Source of the DNA: Ustilaginoidea virens | Lineage: Eukaryota > Ascomycota > Sordariomycetes > Hypocreales > Clavicipitaceae | Assembly (NCBI RefSeq): GCF_000687475.1 | Contig: NC_057316.1 | Location: 1,178,001-1,242,000 of the forward strand | Reading direction: 5' to 3' | DNA length: 64,000 nucleotides | Part shown: positions 33,575 through 44,700 of the stretch, piece after piece | How positions within the stretch are numbered: position 1 is the first letter of the stretch | Layout: each line of letters starts with the position of its first letter | Translations under genes and position numbers: made by a program | Notes under the pieces: generated by a model | The model's input: only the letters and a program-made list of their open reading frames with translations | Databases searched by the model: none | What the model was told of the DNA's origin: nothing

Positions 33575-36214
33575 ATGGCTACTAATACCGACCTAGGAAA
33601 CCCGGTAAACTTCTAACTGCTAGGCAGTAAAGACTGGTTTAAATAGATCTCGATAATTGAGAAGTTCGCTATTAACGAAAATATCTAGGCCTATATCAAC
33701 CCTTCCGTGGAGGAACCTAATAGGCCTACCTTATAATAGCCCATTAAGCCTACCGCTTCTACTATCAAGCCTTATGTTTCCTCTATCCTTAACCTCGACG
33801 ATTCTAATTTTACTAGGTTGCAGTATATAACGAATGTCTATAGGACTGCCCTACAGGATTATAAGGATAAGAAAAAGGCTCTCGTCAATATCTAACGCTA
33901 GATTATCGCAACTATAGGCAACTACTACGATACCATAAGCCAGGAGAATGATGTTGCCGCACAGCTATACCTATTAAAACAACGCTTGCAGCCCAGCACT
34001 TGGGACTATGAAAAAGATATCCGCTAGCGCTATACAGCTGTACTGTGAAGTCCTAATAGGACTAAGATATCCAGCTGGATTACTTCCTACAAGAAAGTCC
34101 TTGCAGAAGCTATTAATATCAATATACTAGATATATAAGGACTCCGACCAACCTAGGATTTTATCGACGCTGTGGAATCTATTGCACCAGCCTTTTCTAA
34201 TTATTAGAAGAATAGAATTAAGGAAAAATAACGCAATAATAAAGAAGGATAGGAGAAGAAGATACCCGATAGTTATTATATTAGTAATTTATTCGAGTAA
34301 GAGTTTACCTCACAACAACAAAGAGCATAAGGTGCCTTTGCCTCTTTCCAAGATATGGATACCACTATAGATGTAAATAAAAATCAACAAAATAATCAAC
34401 AAAAAACAACCAACATTACCAAGCCAAAACAACCATACATTTGTGGCCTTTTTCATCGCTGGGAAGATTATTATATTTTAAACCAGCAAAAGGCGCCTAA
34501 AGATTGGAAGCCCAATACCACTATACTTAATAAAGTCCAATCCAAACTTTCATCTAATCAGCGCTTTAAGGATATAGTTATCAAAGCATTGCAAGCAAAA
34601 GGAATTACGATTAATCTTATTGTGTTATATCAACTCTCTTCTACTTCTATAACATCACAACCATCTAAGTCACTTGGAAGTGCGTTTACTAGCAAGGATA
34701 GTAATACGTTACACAACCTTATGCAACCCGAACCGACTATATTGTCAACGCCTATTACCAGCCCACAGGCATCTCTCTCAACCACACCCTATCTACTCAA
34801 AGATTCCTGGATACTGGATAGTGGTTCCAATACCCATATCACCAACAACAAGGACCGGTTGCTAGATTACATACCAAATATCGAGCCTGAAACAGCATTT
34901 GCTAGCGAATCTAATCTCTTTATATTAGGATGTGGAAGAGTGCGATTAAATACTAATAAAGGCATCTTCGAGCTACTATACGTAGCGTACATACCAACGT
35001 TTCATACTAATGTGGCAAGCTTAGAGCGATTTATGCGTGCAAATTACCACTAGAACTCACAGACTGGCTGGATTACACGCAATAAGGACCGTTTATTTTA
35101 TACCAACCAGATATTTAGCCAGCAGGTTATTAAGTATAGCGAAGTCGCTATTACTACTGCCACCACTACTACTATTGGGGATACTACGGTATCTTACCCA
35201 ACCGTCATCACTACTACTACTGGGGATACTACGGTATCTTACCCAACTCGCACCACTACTACTACTGGGGATACTACGGTATCTTACCCAACTGGCACTA
35301 GGGATACTACGGTATCTTACCCAACTGGGGATACTACGGTATCTTACCCTACTGACACTGGGGATACTACGGTATCTTACCTATCTGAGGATACTACGGT
35401 ATCTTACCCTTCTGACGATACTACAGTATCTTGCCCTTCTACATCTATTACCTCTAAGGATACGCCGCCTTCATCTATTATTAGTAGCGAAGATCCTACT
35501 ATACCAGATAAAAATATATCTCCGTCAATTAATAATTCTACGGCTATATAATACACATCATCTCATCCCACTCCAACCAGTACAGCGCCCGCTACTACAG
35601 TGGCTATCTCGAAGGATACCTAAAATGCGTCTGCCTCGGAAGCTACGGCTACGATATAGCATAACCGACTAGGTCACCGCGATAAGACATCCTTAGGTAT
35701 AGTGGATAGTAAAGTCACAGCGCCTAATTCATCAGCATAAAACAGCCCAGCTACACGCTCGGGGGGTATTACATAAAGTCGCGATATTATATTTAATAAG
35801 AACAACTACTATAGTGGTAAAGCCGCCGCTATACCACAACGACTTAAAATACACCTACCACAATATATCGATAATGCTTCTGAGTATGAGGATATAGATA
35901 AGCTCTATATATCTCACCCTTCTACTACTGTTATACCTATTTCTTCTACCCTTACCCAGCCTTATATTCCTAGCCTAACCTTACCTTCGACTTCTATACC
36001 TACTAGTGAATAAGCTGTTCCTAGTAAACAACATCTTACAGTCCAGCTACCTACCGCAGCTTCCACACAACCTTCTAAAGCAAGTGCTGAGACTAGTCCT
36101 ATACTACGAAGGTCAGCTAGACTGGCTAATAAGAATACTTCTAGTACGGCTTTTATTCGCAGCTTCTTTCTAGGTACCGAGAAGTGCCTATACCGACCAC
36201 TTATACCACCTTAA
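33575..36214 (+). pseudogene. copia copy 1 gag-protease frame, degraded
   Basis: A single frame of 880 codons from ATG 33575 to TAA 36212-36214, interrupted by stops but not by frameshifts. Gag: G-S-K-D-W-F-K near the start and R-L-Q-P-S-T-W-D-Y (about 33990). A degraded zinc knuckle (C-G-L-F-H-R-W-E-D) is at about 34440. The protease reads W-I-L-D-S-G-S-N-T-H-I (about 34807-34840). A DTTVSYPT repeat region follows, then an integrase zinc-binding remnant (H-N-R-L-G-H-R-D-K) at about 35660. It ends with L-R-R-S-A-R-L-A, as found between integrase and RT in copia elements. The integrase core, RT and RNase H are missing. The longest open piece is 34355-35053. Confidence 0.85.
35160..35460 (+). 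repeat. minisatellite in copia copy 1, eight DTTVSYPT units
   Basis: Eight units around GATACTACGGTATCTTACC, separated by 0-18 bases coding mostly for Thr. The array keeps frame and lies between the protease and the integrase remnant. Confidence 0.9.
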
Positions 36215-36277
36215 CTATACCGACCAGTGATACCGACTAGCTAGATAGAGCAATATCCTAGCCTATCTAGGGGGGTA

Positions 36278-36830
36278 TGTCAGAATGAAATTATTTATTG
36301 TTATTTTATTTTATTATTTTTGGATATCTATCGCCGATAATCTCTACGCATCGCCGCATCATCAGATTGAGAAAGGTATTAAGTATTCAGTACTTATATT
36401 TATATGGCGACTGCTAGTAAAGTTGAGTACCTAGTACTTACACACATTCCCTTACGCGCAAATGTATGATGCATCACAAATTGATCACACCACTTTATCG
36501 TTGCAAATCTCGATGCATTATAAATGCATATTTCGCTACATATCTATGATATCACAGTATGGTCACGATATTTACGTTAGATTGATTTCACTAGGGATGT
36601 TCTATGCTGGAATATTATGTATTTAAATCCCTAGATATTCCTACCCAAATAGTGGGGAGGAAGTATGGAAGCATGCACGCAAGCAAGTATGCAGAATTAA
36701 TGCACATCAGATTGTCCCTACGCCTTAGTCTCGTATCTTATCTGTGCCGTCACTTTGCAGCGATTTTACCATTCCACTGCCTTTATCTTTCGCATACTGC
36801 ATTATCTTAGCAGGCAAAACCAGTTTGACA
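36278..36830 (+). repeat. copia copy 1, 3' LTR
   Basis: 553 bp, the same length as the 5' LTR and nearly identical. It is followed by the ACCAA target duplication. Confidence 0.93.
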
Positions 36831-37353
36831 ACCAATTACATCGCCGATTACTACGCCGCGATATCCTTAAATCTATATATAGGCTAATTGCCAGGTATAG
36901 GAAGGATTCGTCTGTAAGTATAGTAGATATAGCCATATAATTGATAGGAGTCGTATAGTCGTTAATTAGGAATAGTATAGTGGAAGCGCATAAAAGTTCA
37001 TTATTATACCGCTAGCTGGAGGTTGACTAGTACAGCTAGGAATATTATGAAAAATTTTTCGCTAGCTGCTGGCTAGAAATCTCCCTGTAGTTTTTATTGT
37101 TTTTCGCTAGGGGCTCTTTTCTTTTTTCCCTTCTTCCTATTAAGGCTATTACTAAGCATCGAAGGTCCCTATTATCGTAAGTTTTTATCCCGCGTTAAGC
37201 CCGTATTGTATGCTAATTGGTTAAAGTATTATTTCCGCCCCTTTTGCGTTAGTATTCTTTGCCGAATTCTATCTCTATTGCAACCGGCTGCTAATTCCTT
37301 TTATAGCGAGATGCGATTTAGCCTATATATAAAGCCTATTAGTAAGTCTTAAG
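36831..37353 (-). mobile_element. interior of the minus-strand Gypsy element, second piece
   Basis: About 520 bp between the two copia insertions, contiguous with 32106-32176 once copia copy 1 is removed and with 41740 onward once copy 2 is removed. RIP-like. On the minus strand I see short open stretches rich in Lys and Arg but no named domain; by position it should be the end of pol or 3' UTR. Confidence 0.5.
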
Positions 37354-37902
37354 TGTCAAACGTTTTTGCCTGCTAAGATAATGCAGTATGCAAAGGATAA
37401 AGGCAGTGGAATGGTAAAATCGCAGTAAGGTAAAGTAACGGCACAGATAAGATACGAGACTAAGGCGTAGGGACAATCTGATGTGCATTAATTCTGCATA
37501 CTTGCTTGCATGCATACCTCCTTCCCACTATTTGGGTAGGAATATCTAGGGATTTAAATACATAATATTCCAACATAGAACATCCCTAGTGAAATCAATC
37601 TGACGTGAATATCGTGACCATACTGTGATATTATAGATATGTGGCGAAATGTGCATTTGTAGCGTATCGAGATTTGCAACGATAAAGTAGTGTGATCAAT
37701 TTGTGATGCATCATATATTTACGCGTGAGGGAATGTGTGTAAGTACCGGGTACTGAATTTTACTAGCACTCGCCATATAAATATAAGTACTGAATACTTA
37801 ATACCTTTCTCAATCTGATGATGCGGCGATGCGTAGAGATTGTCGGCGATAGATATCCAAAAATAATAAAATAAAATAACAATAAATAATTTCATTCTGA
37901 TA
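37354..37902 (-). repeat. copia copy 2, 3' LTR
   Basis: 549 bp. Its outer end reads TGTCAAACG on the plus strand; its inner end reads CATTCTGATA where the partner has CATTCTGACA. The polypurine complement TACCCCCCTAG follows at 37903. Confidence 0.92.
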
Positions 37903-37965
37903 TACCCCCCTAGATAGGCTAGGATATAGCTCTATCTAGCTAGTCGGTATCACTGGTCGGTATAG

Positions 37966-40614
37966 TTAAGGTGGTATGAGTGGTCGGTGTAGGCACTTCT
38001 CGGTACCTAGAAAGAAGTTGCTGATAAAAGCCGTACTAGAAGTATTCTTACTAGCCAGCCTAGCTGACCTTCGTAGTGTAGGATTACTAGTCTCAGCACT
38101 TGCTTCATAAGGATGTGTGGAAGCTAGGGTAGGTAGCTGGACTATAAGATGTTGTTGTTTACTAGGAACAGCTTGTTCACTAGTGGGTATAGAAGTCGAA
38201 GGTAAGGTTAGGCTAGTAGAAGGCATGGTAGGACTAGGAATATAAGGCTAGGTAGTAGTGGTAGAGAGTATAGGTATAACAGTAGTAGACGGGTGAGATA
38301 TATAGAGCTCATCTATATTTTTATACTCAAAAGCATTGTCGATATGTTGTGGTGGGTGTATCTTAAGTCGTTGTGGTATAGCGGCGGCTTTACCACTATC
38401 GTAGTTGTTCTCATTAATGGTAATATTATGTATTTGTGTAATACCCCCCGAGCGTACAGCTGGGCTATTTGGTGCCGATGAATAAGGCGCTATAACTTTA
38501 TCCTCTATACCTAAGGATGTTTTATCGCGGTGACCTAGTCGGTTATGCCATATCGTAGCCGTAGCTTCCGAGGCAGATGCATTTTGGGTATCCTTCGAGA
38601 TAGCCACTGCTGTAGCGGGCGCTGTAGTGGTTGGAGTGGGATAAGATGATGTGCATTGTGTAGCCGTAGAATTGTTGATTGACGGAGATATATTTTTATC
38701 TGGTATAGTAGGGTCTTCCCTACTAATAATAGATGAAGGCGTTGTATCCTCAGAGGTGATAGATGTAGGGCAAGATACCGTAGTATCGTCAGAAGGGTAA
38801 AATACTATAGTATCTCCAGAAGGGTAAGATACCGTAGTATCCTCAGTTGGGTAAGATACCGTAGTATCCCTAGTGCCAGTTGGGTAAGATACCGTAGTAT
38901 CCCTAGTAGTAGTAGTGGTGCGAGTTGGGTAAGATACCGTAGTATCCCTAGTTGGGTAAGATACCGTAGTATCCCCAGTAGTGGTAGTGATGACGGTTGG
39001 GTAAGATACCGTAGTATCCCCAGTGATAGTAGTGGTGGCAGCAACAGCGACTTCGCTATACTCAATAACCTGCTGGCCAAACATCCGGTTGGTATAAAAT
39101 AAACGGTCCTTATTGTGTGTAATCCAGCCAGTCTGTGAGTTCTAGTGGTAATTTGCACGCATAAATCGCTCCAAGCTTGCCACATTAGTATGAAATGTTG
39201 GTATATATGCTACGTGTAGTAGCTTGAAGATGCCTTTATTAGTATTTAATCGCACTCTTCTATATCCTAGTATAGAAGGCTTGGATTCGCCTGTAAATGC
39301 TGTTTCGGGCTTGATATTTGGAACGTAATCTAGTAACCGGTCCTTGTTGTTGGTAATGTGGGTGTTGGAACCACTATCTAGTATCCAGGAATCCTTGAGT
39401 GGGTAAGGTGTAGTAGAGAGAGATGCCTGTGGGCTGGTAATAGAAAGGAATGCCTGTGGGCTGGTAATAGGCGTTGACGATATAGTCGGTTCGGGTTGCA
39501 TAAGGTTGTGTAACGTATTGCTATCCTTGCTAGCAAACGCATTTCTAAGTGATATAGATGGTTGTGATATTGTAGAAGAAGAAGAGGGTTGATATAACAC
39601 AATAGGATTAATCGTGATTCCTTTCGCTTGCAATGCTTTGATAACTATATCCTTAAAGCGCTGATCAGATGAAAACTTGGATTGGATTTTGTTAAGTATA
39701 GTGGTATTGGGCTTCCAATCCTTAGGCGCCTTTTGCTGGTTTAAAATATAATAGTCTTCCCAGCGGTGAAAAAGACCACAAATGCATAGTTATTTTGGCT
39801 TGTTTTGTTGATTTTTATTGGTATCTATAGTGGTATCCATATCCTGGAAAGAGGCAAAGGCACCTTATGCTCTTTGTTGTTGTGAGGCAAACTCTTGCTC
39901 GAATAAATCACTAATATAATGACCGTCGGGTATCTTCTTCTCCTATCCTTCTTTATTATTGCGTTGCTTTTCCTTGATTCTATTCTTCCAATAATTCGAA
40001 AAGGCTGGTGCAATAGATTCCACGGCGTCGATAAAATCCTGGGTTGGTCGGAGTCCTTATGTATCTGGTAGGTTGATATTAATAGCTTCTGCAAGGACTT
40101 TCTTATAGGAAGTAATCCAGCTGGATATCTTAGTCCTATTAGGACTTTACAGTACAGCTGTATAGCGCTGGCGGACATCTTTTTCATGGTCCCAAGTAGT
40201 GGGCTGCAAGCGTTATTTTAATAGGTATAGCTGTACGGCAACATCATTCTCCTGGCTTATGGTATCGTAGTAGTTGCCTATAGTTGCGATAATCCAACGT
40301 TGGATATTGACGAGAGCCTTTTTCTTATCCTTATAATCCTGTAGGGCAGTCCTATAGATATTCGTTATATACTGCAACCTAGTAAAATCAGAATCGTCGA
40401 GGTCAAGGATAGAGGAAGCATGAGGCTTGATGGTAGAAGCAGTAGGCTCAACGGGTTATTGTAAAGTAGGCCTATCTTGCATAGAAGGGTTGATATAGGC
40501 CCAGATATTTTCGTTGACTGCGAACTTCTTAATAATCGAGATCCATTTAAACCAGTCTTTACTGCCTAGCAGTTGGAAGTTTGCCGGGTTCCCCAGGTCG
40601 GTATTGGTAGCCAT
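37966..40614 (-). pseudogene. copia copy 2 gag-protease frame, degraded
   Basis: ATG at 40614-40612, TAA at 37968-37966, 883 codons in one frame with scattered stops. The best-preserved pieces are 39633-39142 (protease, W-I-L-D-S-G-S-N-T-H-I) and 39084-38248 (repeat region and H-N-R-L-G-H-R-D-K). These two are separated by a TAG where Trp is expected after R-A-N-Y-H. It ends L-R-R-S-A-R-L-A-S-K and a short tail. No integrase core, RT or RNase H. It is less damaged than copy 1 in places, so the two complement each other as evidence for the frame. Confidence 0.86.
38765..39035 (-). repeat. minisatellite in copia copy 2, eight DTTVSYPT-type units
   Basis: The same array as in copy 1, also eight units but in a different order of spacer types, with unit variants reading DTIVFYPS and DTTVSCPT. 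Confidence 0.88.
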
Positions 40615-41172
40615 AGTGGAATAGGTAGGAAAGGCAGGATAGGTAAGATAGGTAAGGTAGATAGGAAAGAATAATAATAGGAAAGAATAACAACCTAGCC
40701 TTAGTCAAAGAAAATCTAACGGATAAAGGTCTAAGTAAATCCAAAGGGCAAAATAGTCCCGGTAAATAGTCCTAGGCAAAAGGGATCAATCCAGGCACAA
40801 TATACCACACTTATGGTCTTCCGGCCTTAGTAGTCAAAAGTCGCTTGCCGGCTTCCTAAGTCAGAAGAAATGTTTCGCGTAGGCAAATGTGTCGGCACTG
40901 CTGCGTTCTTTTGGGCTATGCCTTGCACTAGCAATTTGTATGGCAGCACGGGTGCCCTAGCAGAACTTTTGTACGAGGCTGATTTCTTCGTCGGAAAGAA
41001 TATTTAATCGTAGAAAATCGTCTGGCAAGATAGCGATGATATAATAGAAGGTGCGCAGGTAAGCAGTCGGTATGCCTATTGTGCGGCGAAGGTCGGAATA
41101 AAGTGATAGAATTTGCGCGATTGTGCAGATTTGCACGCTATTTATCACGCGTTTATACGGTCCGGGTGCAAA

Positions 41173-41185
41173 CCGGGCTCATAAC
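41173..41185 (-). promoter_or_regulatory. copia copy 2 primer-binding site
   Basis: Minus strand GTTATGAGCCCGG next to the 5' LTR, a 13-base match to the complement of the initiator tRNA-Met anticodon arm. Confidence 0.78.
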
Positions 41186-41734
41186 TGTCAAACGTTTTTG
41201 CCTGCTAAGATAATGCAGTATGCAAAGGATAAAGGCAGTGGAATGGTAAAATCGCAGTAAGGTAAAGTAACGGCACAGATAAGATACGAGACTAAGGCGT
41301 AGGGACAATCTGATGTGCATTAATTCTGCATACTTGCTTGCATGCATACCTCCTTCCCACTATTTGGGTAGGAATATCTAGGGATTTAAATACATAATAT
41401 TCCAACATAGAACATCCCTAGTGAAATCAATCTGACGTGAATATCGTGACCATACTGTGATATCATAGATATGTGGCGAAATGTGCATTTGTAGCGCATC
41501 GAGATTTGCAACGATAAAGTGGTGTGATCAATTTATGATGCATCATATATTTACGCGTGAGGGAATGTGTGTAAGTACCGGGTACTGAATTTTACTAGCA
41601 CTCGCCATATAAATATAAGTACTGAATACTTAATACCTTTCTCAATCTGATGATGCGGCGATGCGTAGAGATTGTCGGCGATAGATATCCAAAAATAATA
41701 AAATAAAATAACAATAAATAATTTCATTCTGACA
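41186..41734 (-). repeat. copia copy 2, 5' LTR
   Basis: 549 bp. I see only transitions against its partner (for example GATATCATAG/GATATTATAG and AGCGCATC/AGCGTATC). Confidence 0.92.
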
Positions 41735-41739
41735 TTAAG

Positions 41740-41796
41740 TCCCTACCTATATCGCGAGCGTTTTATACTAACCCTATTTAAAACCTGAATATATCT
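41740..41796 (-). mobile_element. short remnant of the minus-strand Gypsy interior
   Basis: Sequence between the copia TSD and the next LINE. It ends in AATATATCT, which is found again right after the LINE tail (47504-47512) and may be its TSD. Confidence 0.35.
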
Positions 41797-44700
41797 TTAT
41801 CTGCCGCTAGTAGTAATCGCAGCCTATAGGCTTTATAGTAGTAATATAATTATTACCTTTAAAAAAGAAAAGGCAAGCTATATTATAGATATAGCCTAGG
41901 TTTACCCTACCTTTAGCTAAAAGGCAGAACTTAACTAATGCTTATTTAATATTATTATGAAGAGTTTCCTAACCTATTATACTGCGAATACTGTAATAGA
42001 AGATATCTAGTCGAACCTTATTAAAGCTAATAGAGAAGGCTTTATTAGGGTCTCCCCTTACTGCCCTAGGGGGACTATAATATAAATGCCTCTAATTATA
42101 AGGGTTGACTCTATTGATTTTATAAATAAACTATATAAGGCTAGTATTATATACTAAGTAGAGATATTTGAAGCCGAACCCTATAATAATGCTATATATC
42201 CCCGCTAGTATTATAACTGCTTTAAATTTGGTTATATCGATATATATTATATAGCAGCAGTCTATTGCGGCCGGTATAGTTCTAAATACTACCTAAAGGA
42301 TAAATAAGGTTGCCTAGCTATAATATAGAACTAATGTAAATCCTACCTTAATTATTACGGACCTCACCTAATATAGTCCTACCTTTATAAGATAGCGAAT
42401 AAATAATAGGAAAACGCTAGAAATTCCTATAGTAATAGACTAAGGCTTTTTGCTTTATATATTATATTAGCCGCTAATACTATCCCTATTGCGGACTAGG
42501 GCTGCTACTGCGCAGCTAGTAGGTCTCCCCTAGATAAGCCCTCCCCTTAGAAATAAGGTTACCCGGTCGGAAATATTAATAGGACCCCCCGCATTAAGGC
42601 TAGAAGTAGTATTACTGCCTTTCTCTAAGCCGCTCCCGCCCTAAACTATAGCGTAATCGCGCCTGCCTTAGGCATCTAACCTATAGCCACCCCTAATATA
42701 CTACTGCTATTAACCCCCTTACGACTATCCGTATAATAATAATCTTTTATTAGAATATATAGAAGAAAACTACCCTTATAAGATTAGCATTTTGCTATTA
42801 ATGCGAGCCCGATATTATAGCAATCTAAAAACCTACTATACCTAAATAGGCTCTACTAAGCCTTAGCCTTAGAAGATATATACTAATATCGTATAGTAGG
42901 AGAGCAGCAATATATATCTATAAGTAGTATAGGCCTAGCATATAGTCTAGCGAGAAGAGACCCAATTAGTATAAGATCTCCTTACTATATATTAATATCT
43001 ATTTGATTTACTCTTTAGGCTATAAATTAAATTAGATAACCCTTTTTATTATACTTATTAAGCTTCTATCCTATCCCTATAATGCTTTTATCGGGGATTT
43101 TAATATATATTATCCTTTTTAAGATAGTCTAAACTAGACCTTGCCTAAAATTAATACTTTCTTTAAACTTATAACCTAATAGCGGCTTAGACTAGCTACC
43201 CTATATAGTAAGGTAATAAGGCAGGCACCTAGGAAGAGAAATAGTATTATCGATTATATATAGGTTATATAAAATATTATAGTTAAATACCTTAGAAACG
43301 CTAACCTTATAGGGTCTAACTATATCCCCTAGCTTATACGTATTAAGACCGGCAATTAATACGTAAAAGCCCCCCCTTAAAAAATAGCTAAAAGTTTTTT
43401 AATTATTATTTCGCTTAAACTAAAGCAAAAAATCGACTTATTATTTACTATACTAAGGCCCCGCTTTACTCCCCTACCGAGATAGATATATATGCTAAAT
43501 AGCTTATAGGCTAACTTTAAAATATCGCTGATATTATAGTACTAAAGAAGGCACCTAAATCTCCTAGTATAAAGCTATAGTAGAACTCTTACGCTAAAAT
43601 GGCCTAAATAGTAGTAAAGAAGGCCTACCGAAAGTAAATAGTATATTATACCCTAGAGAATCTTAGCGCCATTTAAAAAGCAGGAGCGACCTAATCCTAT
43701 ATTATATAAGAGGAATAGCGCCAATTATAGCAAAAAGCCCTTAATAAAGCCACCGCTTAAAATACCGATCTATAGTCCCTAGAGAAATAGGCCCACCTAT
43801 ATAATAGCCTCCCGCCTAAATTAAGAAAGATCTCCCTATTAGAATAAAGTAGTCTAGGCCTAAAAGTAATAATATATAAGGAAAAGGCATAAGTTTTTAC
43901 TAAATAATTCTTCCTTACCTTATAGGCTATTTATAATAATATTCCCGACCTAATATTCTTTTAGCTTACTAATACTATATTCCCCCCTACTAACTCTTTT
44001 ACCTATAAAGAGGTATATACCGTATTATATAATATAGCAGGCTAGAAAGCATTAGGCCCTAATAGGCTTTTAATAGGATTCCTTAAAGCATATAGCCTTC
44101 CACTCATTATTACCTTTATATACCTCCTAAATAAAATATACTGCATTAGGTACTATCTGGCTTAATTTTAGGAGGCTAGAGTAGTAGTACTATAGAAATT
44201 AGGGAAAAAACTAAAGGAATACTCTAAGGTAGGAGGATAAAGACTAATATTACTATTTAACCTAATAGGAAAAGTTATAAAAGCTATAATTATATAGCGG
44301 CTTACTATTACTTTTAAAAAGGGTAATCTTCTCCTAAACCTCTAAATAGGTAATAAAGTAAATCGGTTAATCGATATAGCACTAAATATACTAATCGAAA
44401 TTATATATACGACCTAATACTATAGTAGGATCGCTTTACTACTTTAATTAAATATCTTAGCTGCATTTAATATAGTTAATTATACCTGCCTTATCTATTT
44501 ACTATTAGAAAAAGGGCTCCTACTATAGCTAGCGGTATAAGTATATAGCTTTACCGACTCGCAATTAGTGTAAATTTACTTTAAAAGGTAATTTATAGAC
44601 TAACTACTAATTACTATTAGGGTTCCTTAAGGGTCTTTTTTCTTTTTTATCTTTTTCCTTATCTATATTATACTATTCTATAAGAGACTATAAAAGGTTA

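Larger units (their letters stand above)
32177..36830 (+). mobile_element. Ty1/copia-type retrotransposon copy 1, non-autonomous
   Basis: 4654 bp with two 553-bp LTRs (32177-32729 and 36278-36830), TGTCAG...TTGACA, flanked by ACCAA on both sides (32172-32176 and 36831-36835). The primer site is at 32730-32742 and the polypurine tract CTAGGGGGGTA is just before the 3' LTR. The interior codes for gag and protease plus a short integrase-like remnant, but no reverse transcriptase. The roughly six differences I see between its LTRs are all C/T or G/A, so insertion is recent and followed by mild RIP. Confidence 0.93.
37354..41734 (-). mobile_element. Ty1/copia-type retrotransposon copy 2, non-autonomous, inverted
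   Basis: 4381 bp, with 549-bp LTRs at 37354-37902 and 41186-41734, flanked by TTAAG at 37349-37353 and 41735-41739. It is the same family as copy 1 in the opposite direction, so the two 3' LTRs face each other about 520 bp apart. It lacks a 266-bp leader segment present in copy 1 (32753-33018). It has the same content: gag, protease, integrase remnant, no RT. Confidence 0.93.

Noticed and set aside
36604..36940. Short frames inside copia LTRs (also at 32503-32899)
   Set aside because: Both LTRs of copy 1 give the same frames because they are repeats; there is no evidence of a protein.
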